Shown: positions 1-8,821, counted from the first letter of the stretch. The stretch: DNA of 64,000 bases from RBG-13-51-18 sp050014095 (GCA_050014095.1 JBEKDZ010000001.1:62001-126000), one strand, 5' to 3'. Made by a program: numbers and translations. The notes: a model not told the origin generated them from the sequence alone.

Positions 1-2
1 TC

Positions 3-398
3 AGCGCGTTCCTGGCCAGCAATGACACGCTGCGGATATACCGGGACGAAACGCTTATCTTTTCGTCGGACAAAGACCGGCTGCTGCCCCTGATGGAATA
101 CCTTGCGGATTATGGTCCGGAGCAGACGCCGGTTATTATTCTCGATAAAATCATGGGCAATGCCGCCGCCCTGCTGGCGGTTAAGGCTAATTGCCGTGAG
201 GTGTATAGTCCTTTAGGCAGCGAGTTCGCCATCAAAACGCTGGAAAAATTCAGCATCGCATACCACCTGACGGAAACCGTTCCCTATATCATACGGCCGG
301 ACGGCAAAGGGATGTGCCCCATGGAAAAGCTCTCCATCGGCAAAGAGCCGGAGGAATTTTATCAGGAAATGAAAGCCCGCATCAAGGCAAAAACATAA
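3..398 (+). CDS. DUF1893 family protein, 5' truncated by window edge
   Basis: The reading frame is open from base 3, so only about the last 131 residues are seen and the true start lies outside the window. The visible part runs from SAFLASNDTLRIYRD to MKARIKAKT. It resembles the DUF1893 family (Thermotoga TM1506 type), described as having a cytidine-deaminase-like fold with no proven activity. The conserved stretch VIILDKIMGNAAALL and the following CREVYSPLGSEFA support this assignment, which is from memory of the family. It ends 20 bases before the aldo/keto reductase and is probably cotranscribed with it. I cannot infer a substrate. Confidence 0.7.
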   Translation, partial: SAFLASNDTLRIYRDETLIFSSDKDRLLPLMEYLADYGPEQTPVIILDKIMGNAAALLAVKANCREVYSPLGSEFAIKTLEKFSIAYHLTETVPYIIRPDGKGMCPMEKLSIGKEPEEFYQEMKARIKAKT

Positions 399-418
399 AT
401 CGATTCAAAAGAGGTAAC

Positions 419-1456
419 ATGGAAAAGATAAAACTGGGCAAGACGGGCATGATGGTAACGCGGCTGGGCTTCGGCGGGATACCTATCCAGCGTCTGAACG
501 AAGCCGACGCCGTGAAAGTAGTGCAAAAGTGCCTCGACCTCGGTATCAATTACCTCGACACCGCCAACGGCTATTCCACCAGCGAGGAACGCATCGGCAA
601 GGCGGTTAAGGGGCGGCGACATGATGTTTTTATCGCCACCAAGACCTTCCCCGGCACCCCGGATATTATCGAGAAAAACCTTGAACTCTCCCTCAAACGA
701 CTGGACACCGACTATATCGATTTATACCAGTTCCACGGCATTAACGATAAAGCTACCCTCGATAAAATCCTCGACCCGGAGAACGGGCTTTATAAGGTAT
801 TTGAAAAAGCCAAAAAAGCCGGTAAGATAAGGCATATCGGCATTACCTCCCACCAGATGGACGCCGCCAAACTAGAAATCAAGTCAGGCCGCTTCGAGAC
901 CATCATGTTCCCCTTCAACTTCATCACCAACGAGCCCGCTAAAGAGTTGCTGCCCTTATGCCGCGAGCAGGAAATGGGCTTCATCGTGATGAAACCTTTA
1001 GCCGGCGGCATGCTGGATAACGCCACCATTGCTTTCAAGTACCTCTTACAGTTCCCGGATGTGGTGGCCATACCCGGCATTGAAAAGGTGCATGAAATCG
1101 AAGAAATTGCCGCCATTTATGAAGGTACGCAAAAGATAACTGCCGCCGAACGCAAAGAAATGAAGCGGATGACGGAAGAGCTGGGCACGCGGTTCTGCCG
1201 CCGCTGCGATTACTGCCAGCCCTGTGCGCAGGGCATACCTATATCTTTAATTATGACCTTCCCCACCTTCGTTAAACGCCTGCCGCCGGACTGGTATCTC
1301 AAGAGTCCCTTTATCCCCGACGGCATGGCGAAAGCCGCCAGCTGTACCGAGTGCGGCGAATGTGAGACGCGATGTCCCTTCAAGCTCCCCATCCGGGAGA
1401 TGATTAAAGAAGGCTATAACCTCTTCGAGCAGGTAAAAGCCGCCAACACTAAATAA
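419..1456 (+). CDS. aldo/keto reductase with C-terminal 4Fe-4S motif
   Basis: This is a 345-residue oxidoreductase of the aldo/keto reductase superfamily, which uses NAD(P)H to reduce carbonyls on a TIM barrel. The catalytic tetrad is visible as Asp47, Tyr52, Lys75 and His106 (DTANGYS, ATKTF, QFHG). The C-terminal part adds CRRCDYCQPC and then Cys309, Cys312, Cys315 and Cys319 in a CxxCxxCxxxCP ferredoxin-type motif. The enzyme therefore belongs to the anaerobe subgroup with an Fe-S tail. I chose ATG 419, preceded by GAGG at 411-414, rather than the upstream in-frame ATG at 314, which lies inside the preceding gene. The substrate is unknown. Confidence 0.9.
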   Translation: MEKIKLGKTGMMVTRLGFGGIPIQRLNEADAVKVVQKCLDLGINYLDTANGYSTSEERIGKAVKGRRHDVFIATKTFPGTPDIIEKNLELSLKRLDTDYIDLYQFHGINDKATLDKILDPENGLYKVFEKAKKAGKIRHIGITSHQMDAAKLEIKSGRFETIMFPFNFITNEPAKELLPLCREQEMGFIVMKPLAGGMLDNATIAFKYLLQFPDVVAIPGIEKVHEIEEIAAIYEGTQKITAAERKEMKRMTEELGTRFCRRCDYCQPCAQGIPISLIMTFPTFVKRLPPDWYLKSPFIPDGMAKAASCTECGECETRCPFKLPIREMIKEGYNLFEQVKAANTK

Positions 1457-1535
1457 ATTTCTCTAAAAAACAAGACAAACCTGCTGTAAAGGTATATAAT
1501 TCTCCCAAACATATATTTGCGAAGGAGGTATCCCC

Positions 1536-1979
1536 ATGGCAACCAGCGAAAGAGCCAGACTGGAAAAATACTTTAAAAAAAGCGTCATAACCAATAAAAC
1601 CCCCCACCCCGAGGTTACTGCCCCGCGTCTCGGTCTCCACAGCGATAAAGAATACGGCAACCGCAACTTCTCCATGAGCTGGTGGGCGATTACTGAACCG
1701 TTTGTTATGGTGACGGACTGCCATGCTCACGATTTCGACCAGTTCCTTATTTTCGTGGGAGGCGACCTCACCAATATGCCCAAATTAGGCGGTGAAGTAG
1801 AGCTGACGTTGAGCCTGGACGGCAAGAAGCTGGAAAAGTTCGTCATTACCGAGGCCTGCACCGTCTTTGTACCGGCTGGACTTTATCACTGCCCGCTCAA
1901 CTTTAAAAAGATTAACGACCCCAAGAAGCCCATCCTCTTCCACGACCTGTTCTTCTCGCCGGAATATAAGCGCAAGTAA
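1536..1979 (+). CDS. small cupin-like protein of the HCPL paralog family (copy 1)
   Basis: This 147-residue protein begins at an ATG with a strong ribosome binding site (GAAGGAGG, 1521-1528). It has the first cupin-type metal motif as HAHDFDQFLIF and a second as VPAGLYHCPL near the C-terminus. Four relatives lie in this window, at 8910, 9466, 10019 and 17841. All share the acidic EVEL/DVEM strand, a (V/I)(F/Y)IP element and, except one, HCPL. The architecture fits a single-domain metal-binding cupin. No reaction can be assigned. A terminator follows at about 2000-2038. Confidence 0.75.
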   Translation: MATSERARLEKYFKKSVITNKTPHPEVTAPRLGLHSDKEYGNRNFSMSWWAITEPFVMVTDCHAHDFDQFLIFVGGDLTNMPKLGGEVELTLSLDGKKLEKFVITEACTVFVPAGLYHCPLNFKKINDPKKPILFHDLFFSPEYKRK

Positions 1980-1999
1980 AGGGCAAACGCTAGATAAAG

Positions 2000-2038
2000 G
2001 CGGGCATGCAATAAAAATCAGTGTGCCCGCTATTTTTT
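2000..2038 (+). terminator. rho-independent terminator after cupin copy 1
   Basis: GCGGGCA at 2000-2006 pairs with TGCCCGC at 2024-2030. It is followed by TATTTTTT. The hairpin closes the transcription unit that ends at 1979. Confidence 0.7.
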
Positions 2039-2087
2039 CCGTTATTAGTCATTCCAGCGAAAGCTGTAATCCAGAGAAGGGTGGAAG

Positions 2088-2606
2088 ATGGAAATCCTCC
2101 AGATTCTTGATACGATTGTTCGGCAACAATCTATCATTTCGCTGCTGGAACAGTTAATAGTACGAGTTGAAAAAAAGCTAAGCAGCGACCGTGGAGCTTT
2201 ACTCAGCTGGGAGACAGTACCTCTCGAAGTTTTTAGTAAGACTCTACCCAATACCATTAAATCAAGTTGGGTATTTGTTCTTAGAGCCAACTCTTGCACC
2301 GGTGCCGAAAGACACCCTAATAGCCATCAGCGTATGATATCCTTTCATGGTTCAGGCGACCTTCAAGTATGGGATGGAGAAAAATGGTGTTCAAACCTTC
2401 TTGTTAGCGATACATCTGCCCAAATAGAGAAACGTTGCCTATCAATTCCGCCTACAACTTGGCATCAGGCAGTTGTACCAGAAAACAACTGGGTAGTTGT
2501 TTCTTTTCATACGGTCCTCGCAAATGAGCTGATCGAGGAACGCCCAGACCCTAATGATCCGCAATTGACATATAAGCGCAAATACATAGAAAAACAGACC
2601 TTGTAG
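2088..2606 (+). CDS. cupin-fold protein, function unknown
   Basis: This 172-residue protein is not one of the HCPL paralogs but has cupin features. The stretch HQRMISFHGSGDLQVWDG, followed by an IPPTTWHQAVVPENNW segment about 45 residues later, looks like the two halves of a cupin barrel, with His residues as possible metal ligands. The first 30 residues are predicted helical (LDTIVRQQSIISLLEQL). Its base composition is more AT-rich than its neighbours, which may indicate separate acquisition. It lies 12 bases before the DUF169 gene, which has its own GGAGG site. Function unknown. Confidence 0.65.
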   Translation: MEILQILDTIVRQQSIISLLEQLIVRVEKKLSSDRGALLSWETVPLEVFSKTLPNTIKSSWVFVLRANSCTGAERHPNSHQRMISFHGSGDLQVWDGEKWCSNLLVSDTSAQIEKRCLSIPPTTWHQAVVPENNWVVVSFHTVLANELIEERPDPNDPQLTYKRKYIEKQTL

Positions 2607-2618
2607 GAGGCAATAAAA

Positions 2619-3368
2619 ATGGACACAGCTTTTAAAAAAAAATTCCAAATGCTCTGGAAAAAGTACTTCAATAACGCCGCTTTGCCTATCACCTTTTACT
2701 ACACCGATAAGCCGGTAAATGCTGAAGCGGTCAAGGCGGGGTCGGTGCCGCAATGCGTCATTGGGGCGCTGGTCAAGGTTCAGCGGGGACAGTCCCTCGC
2801 CTTTGATGTCGACGCGGTAGGCTGCTCTGGCGGCAAAAGATACCTCGGCTTCGCAGAAAACCTCATGCCCAATTTCGAGTATTTTCTCTCCTGCGGCATT
2901 CCCGGCAAACTGGAGGGCGAACGCTATAAAAAGTCGCCGGAGATGGTCAAAGAGTACATGCAAAAACACGCGCCGATACTGAAAGCGCCCGGCAAGTATA
3001 TCGTCTTTAAGAGATGGGACAATCTAGATGCCAGTGACAATCCGGACGTCGTTATCTTCTTCGTCGAGCCGGATGCACTTTCAGGGCTTTATACGCTCGT
3101 CAGTTTCGATGAAGTGGAGCAGGACATGGTTATCGCCCCATTCGGCTCCGGCTGCGCCTCTATCATCCAATATCCGTTCATGGAGGTAAAGTCCGCGCAT
3201 CCTCGGTCGGTCATCGGTATGTTCGACGTCTCGGCGCGCCCCTTTGTCGACAAAAACACTCTCGCTTTCTCCGTCCCGATGAGCAAGTTCCGGAAAATGG
3301 TGGATAATATGGAGGAAAGCTTCCTCATCACGCCGTCCTGGGCTAAGGTGCAGAAGCGTATTAAGTGA
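2619..3368 (+). CDS. DUF169 family protein
   Basis: This 249-residue protein belongs by recognisable sequence to the DUF169 (COG2043) family, which is common in anaerobic archaea and bacteria and has no established activity. Supporting features are the N-terminal LPITFYYTDKP, the Cys in VPQCVIGAL, the AVGCSGGKRYLGF segment, the central FGSGCASIIQYPF segment and the C-terminal FSVPMSKFRKMV. Conserved cysteines may bind a metal or Fe-S centre; this is inference. It has a strong site (GGAGG) and is followed 41 bases later by the DUF362 gene. A second DUF169 protein lies at 62551. Confidence 0.8.
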   Translation: MDTAFKKKFQMLWKKYFNNAALPITFYYTDKPVNAEAVKAGSVPQCVIGALVKVQRGQSLAFDVDAVGCSGGKRYLGFAENLMPNFEYFLSCGIPGKLEGERYKKSPEMVKEYMQKHAPILKAPGKYIVFKRWDNLDASDNPDVVIFFVEPDALSGLYTLVSFDEVEQDMVIAPFGSGCASIIQYPFMEVKSAHPRSVIGMFDVSARPFVDKNTLAFSVPMSKFRKMVDNMEESFLITPSWAKVQKRIK

Positions 3369-3409
3369 TTTAGAATTGAAGATTAAAGGACTAACAAGAG
3401 GAGACATTG

Positions 3410-4324
3410 ATGACCAAGATAAGTCTGGTGCGAACGAACGACAGGACGGCAGGCACGCGTCAAGCCATCGAGCTGCTCAAGATAAATCCCGTCAAGGGCA
3501 AGGCGGTCGTTCTCAAGCCCAATTTCAATACCGCCGACCCCGCCCCCGGCTCCACCCATTACGATACCCTGTACTCGCTGATTAGCAAACTTAAAGAGAT
3601 GGGCGCCAAGAAAATTACGCTGGCAGAACGTAGCGGTCCCGGACCCACCACCCACGATAATATGGAGAAAAAGGGCGTCTTTAGAATGGCTAAAGAGCTG
3701 GGGTTCGACATCCTGGATTTGCAGGCGATGCCTAAAGACGGTTGGGTTTTAGTGAAGCCGAAGGACAGCCACTGGAAAGACGGATTCCTCTTCCCTAAAA
3801 TTTACCGAGAAGCCGAATCCGTCGTGACCACCTGCTGTCTCAAGACGCACCAGTTCGGCGGGCATTTTACGCTTTCGCTTAAGTTATCCGTGGGCATGGT
3901 GCCGCCGGGTTTAGGTCCCCCCAGCGCGGGGGGTTACCCTTATATGAACGAGCTGCACTCTTCACCTTACCAGCGGCAGCTGATTGCCGAGATAAACACC
4001 GCCTATTCGCCGGACTTAATCGTACTGGACGGGGTGGAGGCTTTCGTGGACGGGGGACCGCACATCGGGACGCGGAAAAACGCCAATGTAATTTTAGGCG
4101 GCACCGACCGCGTAGCGATAGACGCCGTGGGCGTGGCGATACTGCGTCAACTTGGTACGACGCCAGAGGTGAGTAAAGGCAAAATCTTCGAGCAAGACCA
4201 GATTAAGCGGGCGGCGGAGCTAGGGCTGGGCGTTAAGTCCGCCGACCAGATAGAGATTGTGACAGGGGATAAAGAGAGCGAGGATTACGCTAAAGAGATA
4301 AGGGGGGTATTGGGGAAGGGGTAG
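3410..4324 (+). CDS. DUF362 domain protein
   Basis: This 304-residue protein carries the DUF362 (COG2006) domain. Typical segments are VVLKPNFNTADPAPGSTHYD, AERSGPGPTTHDNMEKKG, CLKTHQFGGHFTLSLK, and GGPHIGTRKNANVILGGTDRVAIDAVG. Some family members carry a C-terminal ferredoxin domain; this one ends without it. The function of the domain is not firmly known. A TTG at 3407 is directly followed by ATG 3410. The ATG is chosen because GAGGAG (3398-3403) lies at good spacing. It is probably cotranscribed with the DUF169 gene. Confidence 0.85.
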   Translation: MTKISLVRTNDRTAGTRQAIELLKINPVKGKAVVLKPNFNTADPAPGSTHYDTLYSLISKLKEMGAKKITLAERSGPGPTTHDNMEKKGVFRMAKELGFDILDLQAMPKDGWVLVKPKDSHWKDGFLFPKIYREAESVVTTCCLKTHQFGGHFTLSLKLSVGMVPPGLGPPSAGGYPYMNELHSSPYQRQLIAEINTAYSPDLIVLDGVEAFVDGGPHIGTRKNANVILGGTDRVAIDAVGVAILRQLGTTPEVSKGKIFEQDQIKRAAELGLGVKSADQIEIVTGDKESEDYAKEIRGVLGKG

Positions 4325-4594
4325 ATAAACAATGTGTCATGTTATATAGTTATCGTCAGATATTCCTATAGCCTATCCTCGATTATTAATACCCACTAAC
4401 GTTTTCTAACCAATCGTAAACAACTCATTATTTTTATCGTTTTAGGTCATGTTTTTATAGAAATTGTGATTTATTTTTTAATTTATGTTGACAAAAGACC
4501 AATAATAGTTTTAAAATAACTGCCAAGATATTAATAAAAACGAAAAAATGCAAAGAAGTTTTATCAATAAAAAAATAATATTAGCGAGGCTGTT
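4325..4594. other. AT-rich intergenic region with a possible promoter
   Basis: This is 270 bases of markedly AT-rich DNA between the DUF362 gene and the collagen-like gene. A TTGACA at 4488-4493 is followed 17 bases later by TTAAAA (4511-4516), a plausible but weak sigma-70-type promoter for the gene at 4595. No open frame of note is seen. Confidence 0.4.
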
Positions 4595-5218
4595 ATGAAA
4601 AAATTAATAAAAATCTTAACCTTAGTGATTATCACTGCCACTATTATTGCACTTTTCGTTGGTTGTGCTGGCACACCAGGAGCAACAGGGCCGCAAGGAC
4701 CAGCGGGACTACCAGGAGCAATAGGGCCACAGGGAGCAGCAGGACTACCAGGAGCAGCGGGGTCACAGGGAGCAACGGGACCGCAAGGACCGGCGGGACT
4801 ACCAGGAGCAGCGGCGGCACAAGGCGCACCGGGGCCACAGGGACCAGCAGGAGCAACGGGGCCACAGGGACCAGGAGGGCCACAAGGACCAGCAGGAGCA
4901 ACTGGGCCACAAGGACCAGCGGGACTACCAGGAGCAGCGGGAACAAATTATGTTGTAGCCATGGGCACTGTTGATTCTACGGGAAATCCGCATAATATGT
5001 ATAACGTCATGACGGTCATATGGAATACCACTTATCAACGGTGGGATATTGAACTGATAGGCATTAGTTATTTAGTATGGAACTATGTAACAGTCGTTAC
5101 CCCATTTAGTGGATTTGCTACCCAAGGTAGTTTAGGTGGCAAGCTGACTATAACAATATATGACGCAGCTGGAAATAAAATTAAGGAGGGATGTTCTTTT
5201 GTAGTTTTCAGCCATTAG
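4595..5218 (+). CDS. collagen-like (Gly-X-Y) lipoprotein
   Basis: This 207-residue protein starts with a lipoprotein signal: KK, then a hydrophobic stretch, then a LFVGC lipobox with Cys24 as the lipidation site. Residues 26-118 are about 31 Gly-X-Y triplets (GPQ, GPA, GLP, GAT types). The one break is GAAAAQG, where a Gly is replaced by Ala. Residues 119-207 form a non-repetitive beta-rich C-terminal domain with one Cys. Bacterial proteins of this type form surface triple-helical stalks with a globular trimerising or binding head. Here the head is at the C-terminus and the anchor at the N-terminus. Its flanks are AT-rich and gene-poor. The ligand is unknown. Confidence 0.85.
   Translation: MKKLIKILTLVIITATIIALFVGCAGTPGATGPQGPAGLPGAIGPQGAAGLPGAAGSQGATGPQGPAGLPGAAAAQGAPGPQGPAGATGPQGPGGPQGPAGATGPQGPAGLPGAAGTNYVVAMGTVDSTGNPHNMYNVMTVIWNTTYQRWDIELIGISYLVWNYVTVVTPFSGFATQGSLGGKLTITIYDAAGNKIKEGCSFVVFSH
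4672..4950 (+). repeat. tandem 9-base Gly-X-Y codon repeat
   Basis: This in-gene array is built of degenerate units such as GGGCCACAGGGACCAGCA. It encodes the collagen-like triplets and, because it is nearly repetitive, is prone to change in copy number. Confidence 0.85.
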
Positions 5219-5944
5219 TCACTTGTGCACAAAACGAGAGAAATCCTCCTTTCAAATCTTAATTGTAATAGCGATTTAGATATAACAATTTCGTTATGGA
5301 CTCAATCCTTTTATATGGATTGATTCGGTTGTCAATACCTGGGAGCTAGTAGCCCGTAGCGTGGGTGGAGCACAGCGCAACCCATCAATCCATCTCGACG
5401 AAAGCATGCCCCGTACTCGATACGGGGTCGGGATCCAGGTAGTCCGCATTAGTATCAACTACGCCTAGATAAAGCAATGTCGAATCCCTGGATTCCCGGT
5501 TTTCACCGGAATGGTTTTATTTTTTGCCCCCATAATTTTTTCCTCTCCCCTTGCGGGAGAGGATTAAGGTGAGAGGAATCCTGACTTTAAAATCCCTCTC
5601 ACTCTCCTTCAGGAAGAATCCTTCAGGATGAATCCCTTTTGTAAAGAGCCTGCCCCGTACTTGATACGGGGGAGACGATGTTATCCTCTTATTCAGAGCT
5701 CTTGTCCCCCTTCCTTGTCTCCCTCTTTCGAAAAGAGGGTTCACCCTGAAGGTTCACCTTGAAAGTCTCACCTTGAAAGGTTCTCCCTGAAGGGATTAAG
5801 GGAGATTTTGCTCCAGACTCACTTTCCCCCTACTATAAACTAATAACTAATTACTAAATATTGCCCTCTCCCTTCTTTTGCCATCCCCCCTCCCCTTAAG
5901 CTAAAATAAACCAGATTAATATTTAGTCAAGCTTCTTTTTAAAT
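5219..5944. repeat. gene-free 726-base stretch built of dispersed intergenic repeats
   Basis: No credible gene is seen. The stretch holds several short palindromic units that recur elsewhere in the window. These include CCCCGTACTCGATACGGGG (about 5409-5427; relatives near 5653, 10588 and 10658), a GGATTCCCGG...CCGGAATGG hairpin near 5489-5515, a CCTCTCCCCTTGCGGGAGAGG hairpin near 5542-5562, and runs of a TTCACCCTGAAGG-like unit near 5619-5640 and 5743-5800. A GGGTGG...CAACCC unit lies near 5360-5382. Confidence 0.7.
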
Positions 5945-7108
5945 ATGAACAAACGCCTGATATTAACTGCTTGCTTTTTAACGGTGTTCGTCGCCTATGC
6001 CGTCAGGTACGGCTACGGCATCCTACTCCCGGAAATGCTCGATTCGTTGGGTATTACCAAGACAGATGCCGGCGTCATCTTCTCCGCATTTTTTATCGCC
6101 TATACCGTCGCCTCGCCAGTCTGCGGGTATATCGCCGACCGTTATGGCTCGCGGTGGCTGCTGGCGTCATTCGTTATAGCGCTGGGGGTCGGCGCGTTTC
6201 TGATGTCGTACGTCACATCGATTTTGCAAGCCAGCCTGTTCTTTACGCTGGCGGGTATCGGGTCAGCGGCATGTTGGGCGCCGGTCATGGCGCTGGCGCA
6301 AAAGTGGACCAGCCACGAGCATCGGGGCAAAACCCTGGCTTTCATCGATGTCGGTAGTGCCTTGAGCATTATCGTCATGGGTGCTCTAGAGCCAATTATT
6401 ATCAAGAATTACGACTGGCGGGCGGGGTGGATGATTCTAGGCGTGATAGGGATTGCCATAGGAATTTTGAACTTCCTGGTAGTGAAAAACCCGCCAGATG
6501 AACAACAGAATAAAAACCCAACACTGGCTGGCTTACCGCTAACAGCTCTATTAAGCAGCGGCAAGTTCTGGCTGTTTGGATTTGGTTACCTGTTTACCGG
6601 CTTTTCAATATTGGTACCCTTTACGTTTTTAAGCACCTATGCCGTGCAGGAGCTGTCTTTCTCTTACGACACCGCCGCTTACCTGATGATTGCTCTCGGC
6701 ATCGGCGCGATAGTAAGTAAAATCATCATCGGTCCGCTATCTGATAAAACCGGACGACTTAAGATGATTTTCCTCTGCGGTGTCCTGATAAGCCTGGGCT
6801 GCCTGGGGATGGCTTACGGGAACGCGGTTACTCTATTTATCGCGGCGTTCGTCTTCGCCTTAGGGTATGGGGCAGTCTGGGCGATGTATGCTGCGGCCGC
6901 CTCCGACTATTTTCTCAGAGAGTCCTCCGGCACGATTATCGGCTTATGGACGCTTTTTCTGGGTATCGGCTCGGTATTGTCACCAATAATATCCGGCTGG
7001 CTGGCAGACGCTACTGGCACGCTTACCTGGTCCTTTGGGCTGGGAGCGGCGGGTGGATTAATGTCTGTAGTGCTGCTAATACCGCTTTGGCAAAAGGGAC
7101 GGGGCTAG
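5945..7108 (+). CDS. major facilitator superfamily transporter
   Basis: This 387-residue membrane protein has about 12 hydrophobic segments. The MFS signature after helix 2 is visible as GYIADRYGSRW, and its repeat in the second half as GPLSDKTGRLKMI. The N-terminus (VAYAVRYGYGILLPEMLDSLGITKTDAG) resembles the oxalate/formate and monocarboxylate group of MFS carriers. A small organic acid is therefore a reasonable guess for the substrate, but no more. It stands alone between two repeat-rich gaps. Confidence 0.85.
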   Translation: MNKRLILTACFLTVFVAYAVRYGYGILLPEMLDSLGITKTDAGVIFSAFFIAYTVASPVCGYIADRYGSRWLLASFVIALGVGAFLMSYVTSILQASLFFTLAGIGSAACWAPVMALAQKWTSHEHRGKTLAFIDVGSALSIIVMGALEPIIIKNYDWRAGWMILGVIGIAIGILNFLVVKNPPDEQQNKNPTLAGLPLTALLSSGKFWLFGFGYLFTGFSILVPFTFLSTYAVQELSFSYDTAAYLMIALGIGAIVSKIIIGPLSDKTGRLKMIFLCGVLISLGCLGMAYGNAVTLFIAAFVFALGYGAVWAMYAAAASDYFLRESSGTIIGLWTLFLGIGSVLSPIISGWLADATGTLTWSFGLGAAGGLMSVVLLIPLWQKGRG

Positions 7109-7292
7109 TATCTTCTCCTCCCCACTGTCATTCCCGACCTGATCGGGAATCCAGAACGCTTTTTACCTCTCCTCCTATCCCCCTCTCCGCTAGCGGAGAG
7201 GGGCTCGCCCTGAAAACTCGCTCTGAAGGGGAACTAAAGGGGGTGAGGTTGTTTTTTGCCATTCGGCACATCTTTACGCTACAATATATCCC
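7109..7292. repeat. intergenic palindromic repeats
   Basis: CATTCCCGACCTGATCGGGAATCC at about 7128-7151 forms a hairpin of the ATTCCCG...CGGGAAT family. CCCCTCTCCGCTAGCGGAGAGGGG near 7180-7203 forms a second one, followed by CTGAAAACTCGCTCTGAAGG units. These match the dispersed repeats found in other gaps. Confidence 0.6.
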
Positions 7293-8813
7293 ATGCTAGC
7301 TAAAGTCATCAGCGGGGCAATCGTGGGACTGGACGGCGCTATCGTGGAGGTGGAGGTAGATATTCTGTCCGGCCTGCCCAAGGTCATTATCGTAGGGCTG
7401 CCGGATGCCGCCGTCGAAGAGTCCAGCGAACGCGTTCGTTCCGCAATACGCAACTCCGGCGGCGATTTCCCGATGAAGCGTATCGTGGTGAACCTGGCGC
7501 CGGCCGACCTCAAGAAAGCCGGACCCGCTTACGATTTGCCTATCGCCGTCGGTATCCTCTTAAGCTCCGAACAGGTCGAAGCTGATATCAGCGACACCAT
7601 GTTCCTCGGCGAGCTTTCGCTGGACGGCACCTTACGACATACCAACGGCGTCTTACCTTTAGTCGCCCTCGCCAAAGACGAAGGTATACCTAATGTTATC
7701 GTGCCCGAGGCGGATGCTAAAGAGGCGGCGCTCGTCGAAGGCATCAATATCATCCCCATCGCCTCCCTGTCCCAGCTGGTCAGCTACCTGCGCGGGGAAA
7801 TACCGGCGCCATCCGTAACTATCGATAGCAAAATTAGCGAAATAGCGCCGCTAATGAACTACACCGACCTTGCGGATATCAAGGGACAGGAGCACGTTAA
7901 GCGTGCCCTGGAGGTGGCGGCGGCGGGGGGACACAACGTGATAATGTGCGGGCCGCCGGGCAGCGGCAAGACTCTGCTGGCGCGCGCCCTCCCCTCCATT
8001 TTACCCCCCATGACTAATGAGGAAGCTTTAGAAGTCACCAAGATTTACAGCGTCAGCGGGCTTTTGCCGGCAGATAAGCCATTGGTGCGACGGCGTCCCT
8101 TCCGCGCCCCCCATTACACCATTTCCAACGCGGGGCTGGTGGGCGGAGGTCACTTCCCCAAGCCCGGCGAAATCAGCCTTAGTCATAAGGGCGTCCTCTT
8201 CCTGGATGAGCTGCCGGAGTTCGGGCACTCTTTGCTGGAAGTGCTGCGCCAGCCGTTGGAAGATAAAATTGTCACCATCAGCCGCGCCCAGGGGAGGGTC
8301 ACCTTCCCGTCCAGCTTCATGCTGGTGGGCGCGATGAACCCCTGCCCCTGCGGCTACTACGGCGACCCCTTCCACAAGTGCACCTGCCCGCCCAGTCTCG
8401 TTTCCCGCTACCAAAGGCGCATCAGCGGACCGTTTATCGATAGGGTGGACATCTTCGTCGAGGTACCGCATATCGACTACGAAAAGCTAACGGATAAACG
8501 ACTCGGCGAGACATCGGATAAGGTGCAGGCAAGAGTGACCAAAGCCCGCGAAAGGCAGCTCCAGCGATTTAATGGCTCCAAGCTGACCAGCAACGCCGAG
8601 ATGACGCCCAGCGAGATACGGGAGTTCTGCCACATCGAGGACGCGGCGCAGAGCCTCTTAAAAGCCGCCATGAAGCAGCTTTACCTCTCCGCCCGCGCCT
8701 TCCATCGTATCCTTAAGCTGGCGCTAACTATCGCCGACCTTGAAAGCTGTGATATTATAAAAGCCAATCATATCGCCGAGGCGGTGCAATATAGACCCAG
8801 AAGGACGGAGTAA
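7293..8813 (+). CDS. comM: YifB/ComM family Mg-chelatase-like AAA+ ATPase
   Basis: This 506-residue protein has the full YifB/ComM layout: an N-terminal ChlI-like domain (GLPKVIIVGLPDAAVEESSE...), a central AAA+ domain and a C-terminal helical part. Walker A is GPPGSGKTLLARALP near residue 216 and the Walker B region is GVLFLDELPEF. A Cys cluster MNPCPCGYYGDPFHKCTCPP is typical of the family. ComM is known as a branch-migration helicase in natural transformation. This fits the comEA and comEC genes also in this window, though they are not adjacent. It starts at ATG 7293. Confidence 0.92.
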   Translation: MLAKVISGAIVGLDGAIVEVEVDILSGLPKVIIVGLPDAAVEESSERVRSAIRNSGGDFPMKRIVVNLAPADLKKAGPAYDLPIAVGILLSSEQVEADISDTMFLGELSLDGTLRHTNGVLPLVALAKDEGIPNVIVPEADAKEAALVEGINIIPIASLSQLVSYLRGEIPAPSVTIDSKISEIAPLMNYTDLADIKGQEHVKRALEVAAAGGHNVIMCGPPGSGKTLLARALPSILPPMTNEEALEVTKIYSVSGLLPADKPLVRRRPFRAPHYTISNAGLVGGGHFPKPGEISLSHKGVLFLDELPEFGHSLLEVLRQPLEDKIVTISRAQGRVTFPSSFMLVGAMNPCPCGYYGDPFHKCTCPPSLVSRYQRRISGPFIDRVDIFVEVPHIDYEKLTDKRLGETSDKVQARVTKARERQLQRFNGSKLTSNAEMTPSEIREFCHIEDAAQSLLKAAMKQLYLSARAFHRILKLALTIADLESCDIIKANHIAEAVQYRPRRTE

Positions 8814-8821
8814 TCCATAAA

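Noticed and set aside
2442..2969. 175-residue minus-strand frame over the cupin and DUF169 genes
   Set aside because: It crosses two real genes with good starts on the other strand and has no family signature.
4644..4946. 100-residue Leu/Val-rich frame antisense to the collagen-like gene
   Set aside because: It is the mirror of the Gly-Pro-rich repeat codons and has no ribosome site; the sense strand has a signal peptide and proper start.
4672..4950. Possible CRISPR or noncoding tandem repeat
   Set aside because: The period is 9 bases, in frame, and encodes Gly-X-Y; there are no spacers of regular length.
5517..5744. 75-residue minus-strand frame in the repeat-rich gap
   Set aside because: It reads through dispersed repeats (GERGRQGRG and similar) and is not a gene.
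8028..8471. 147-residue frame antisense to comM
   Set aside because: It lies fully inside a well-conserved gene and has no recognisable domain.
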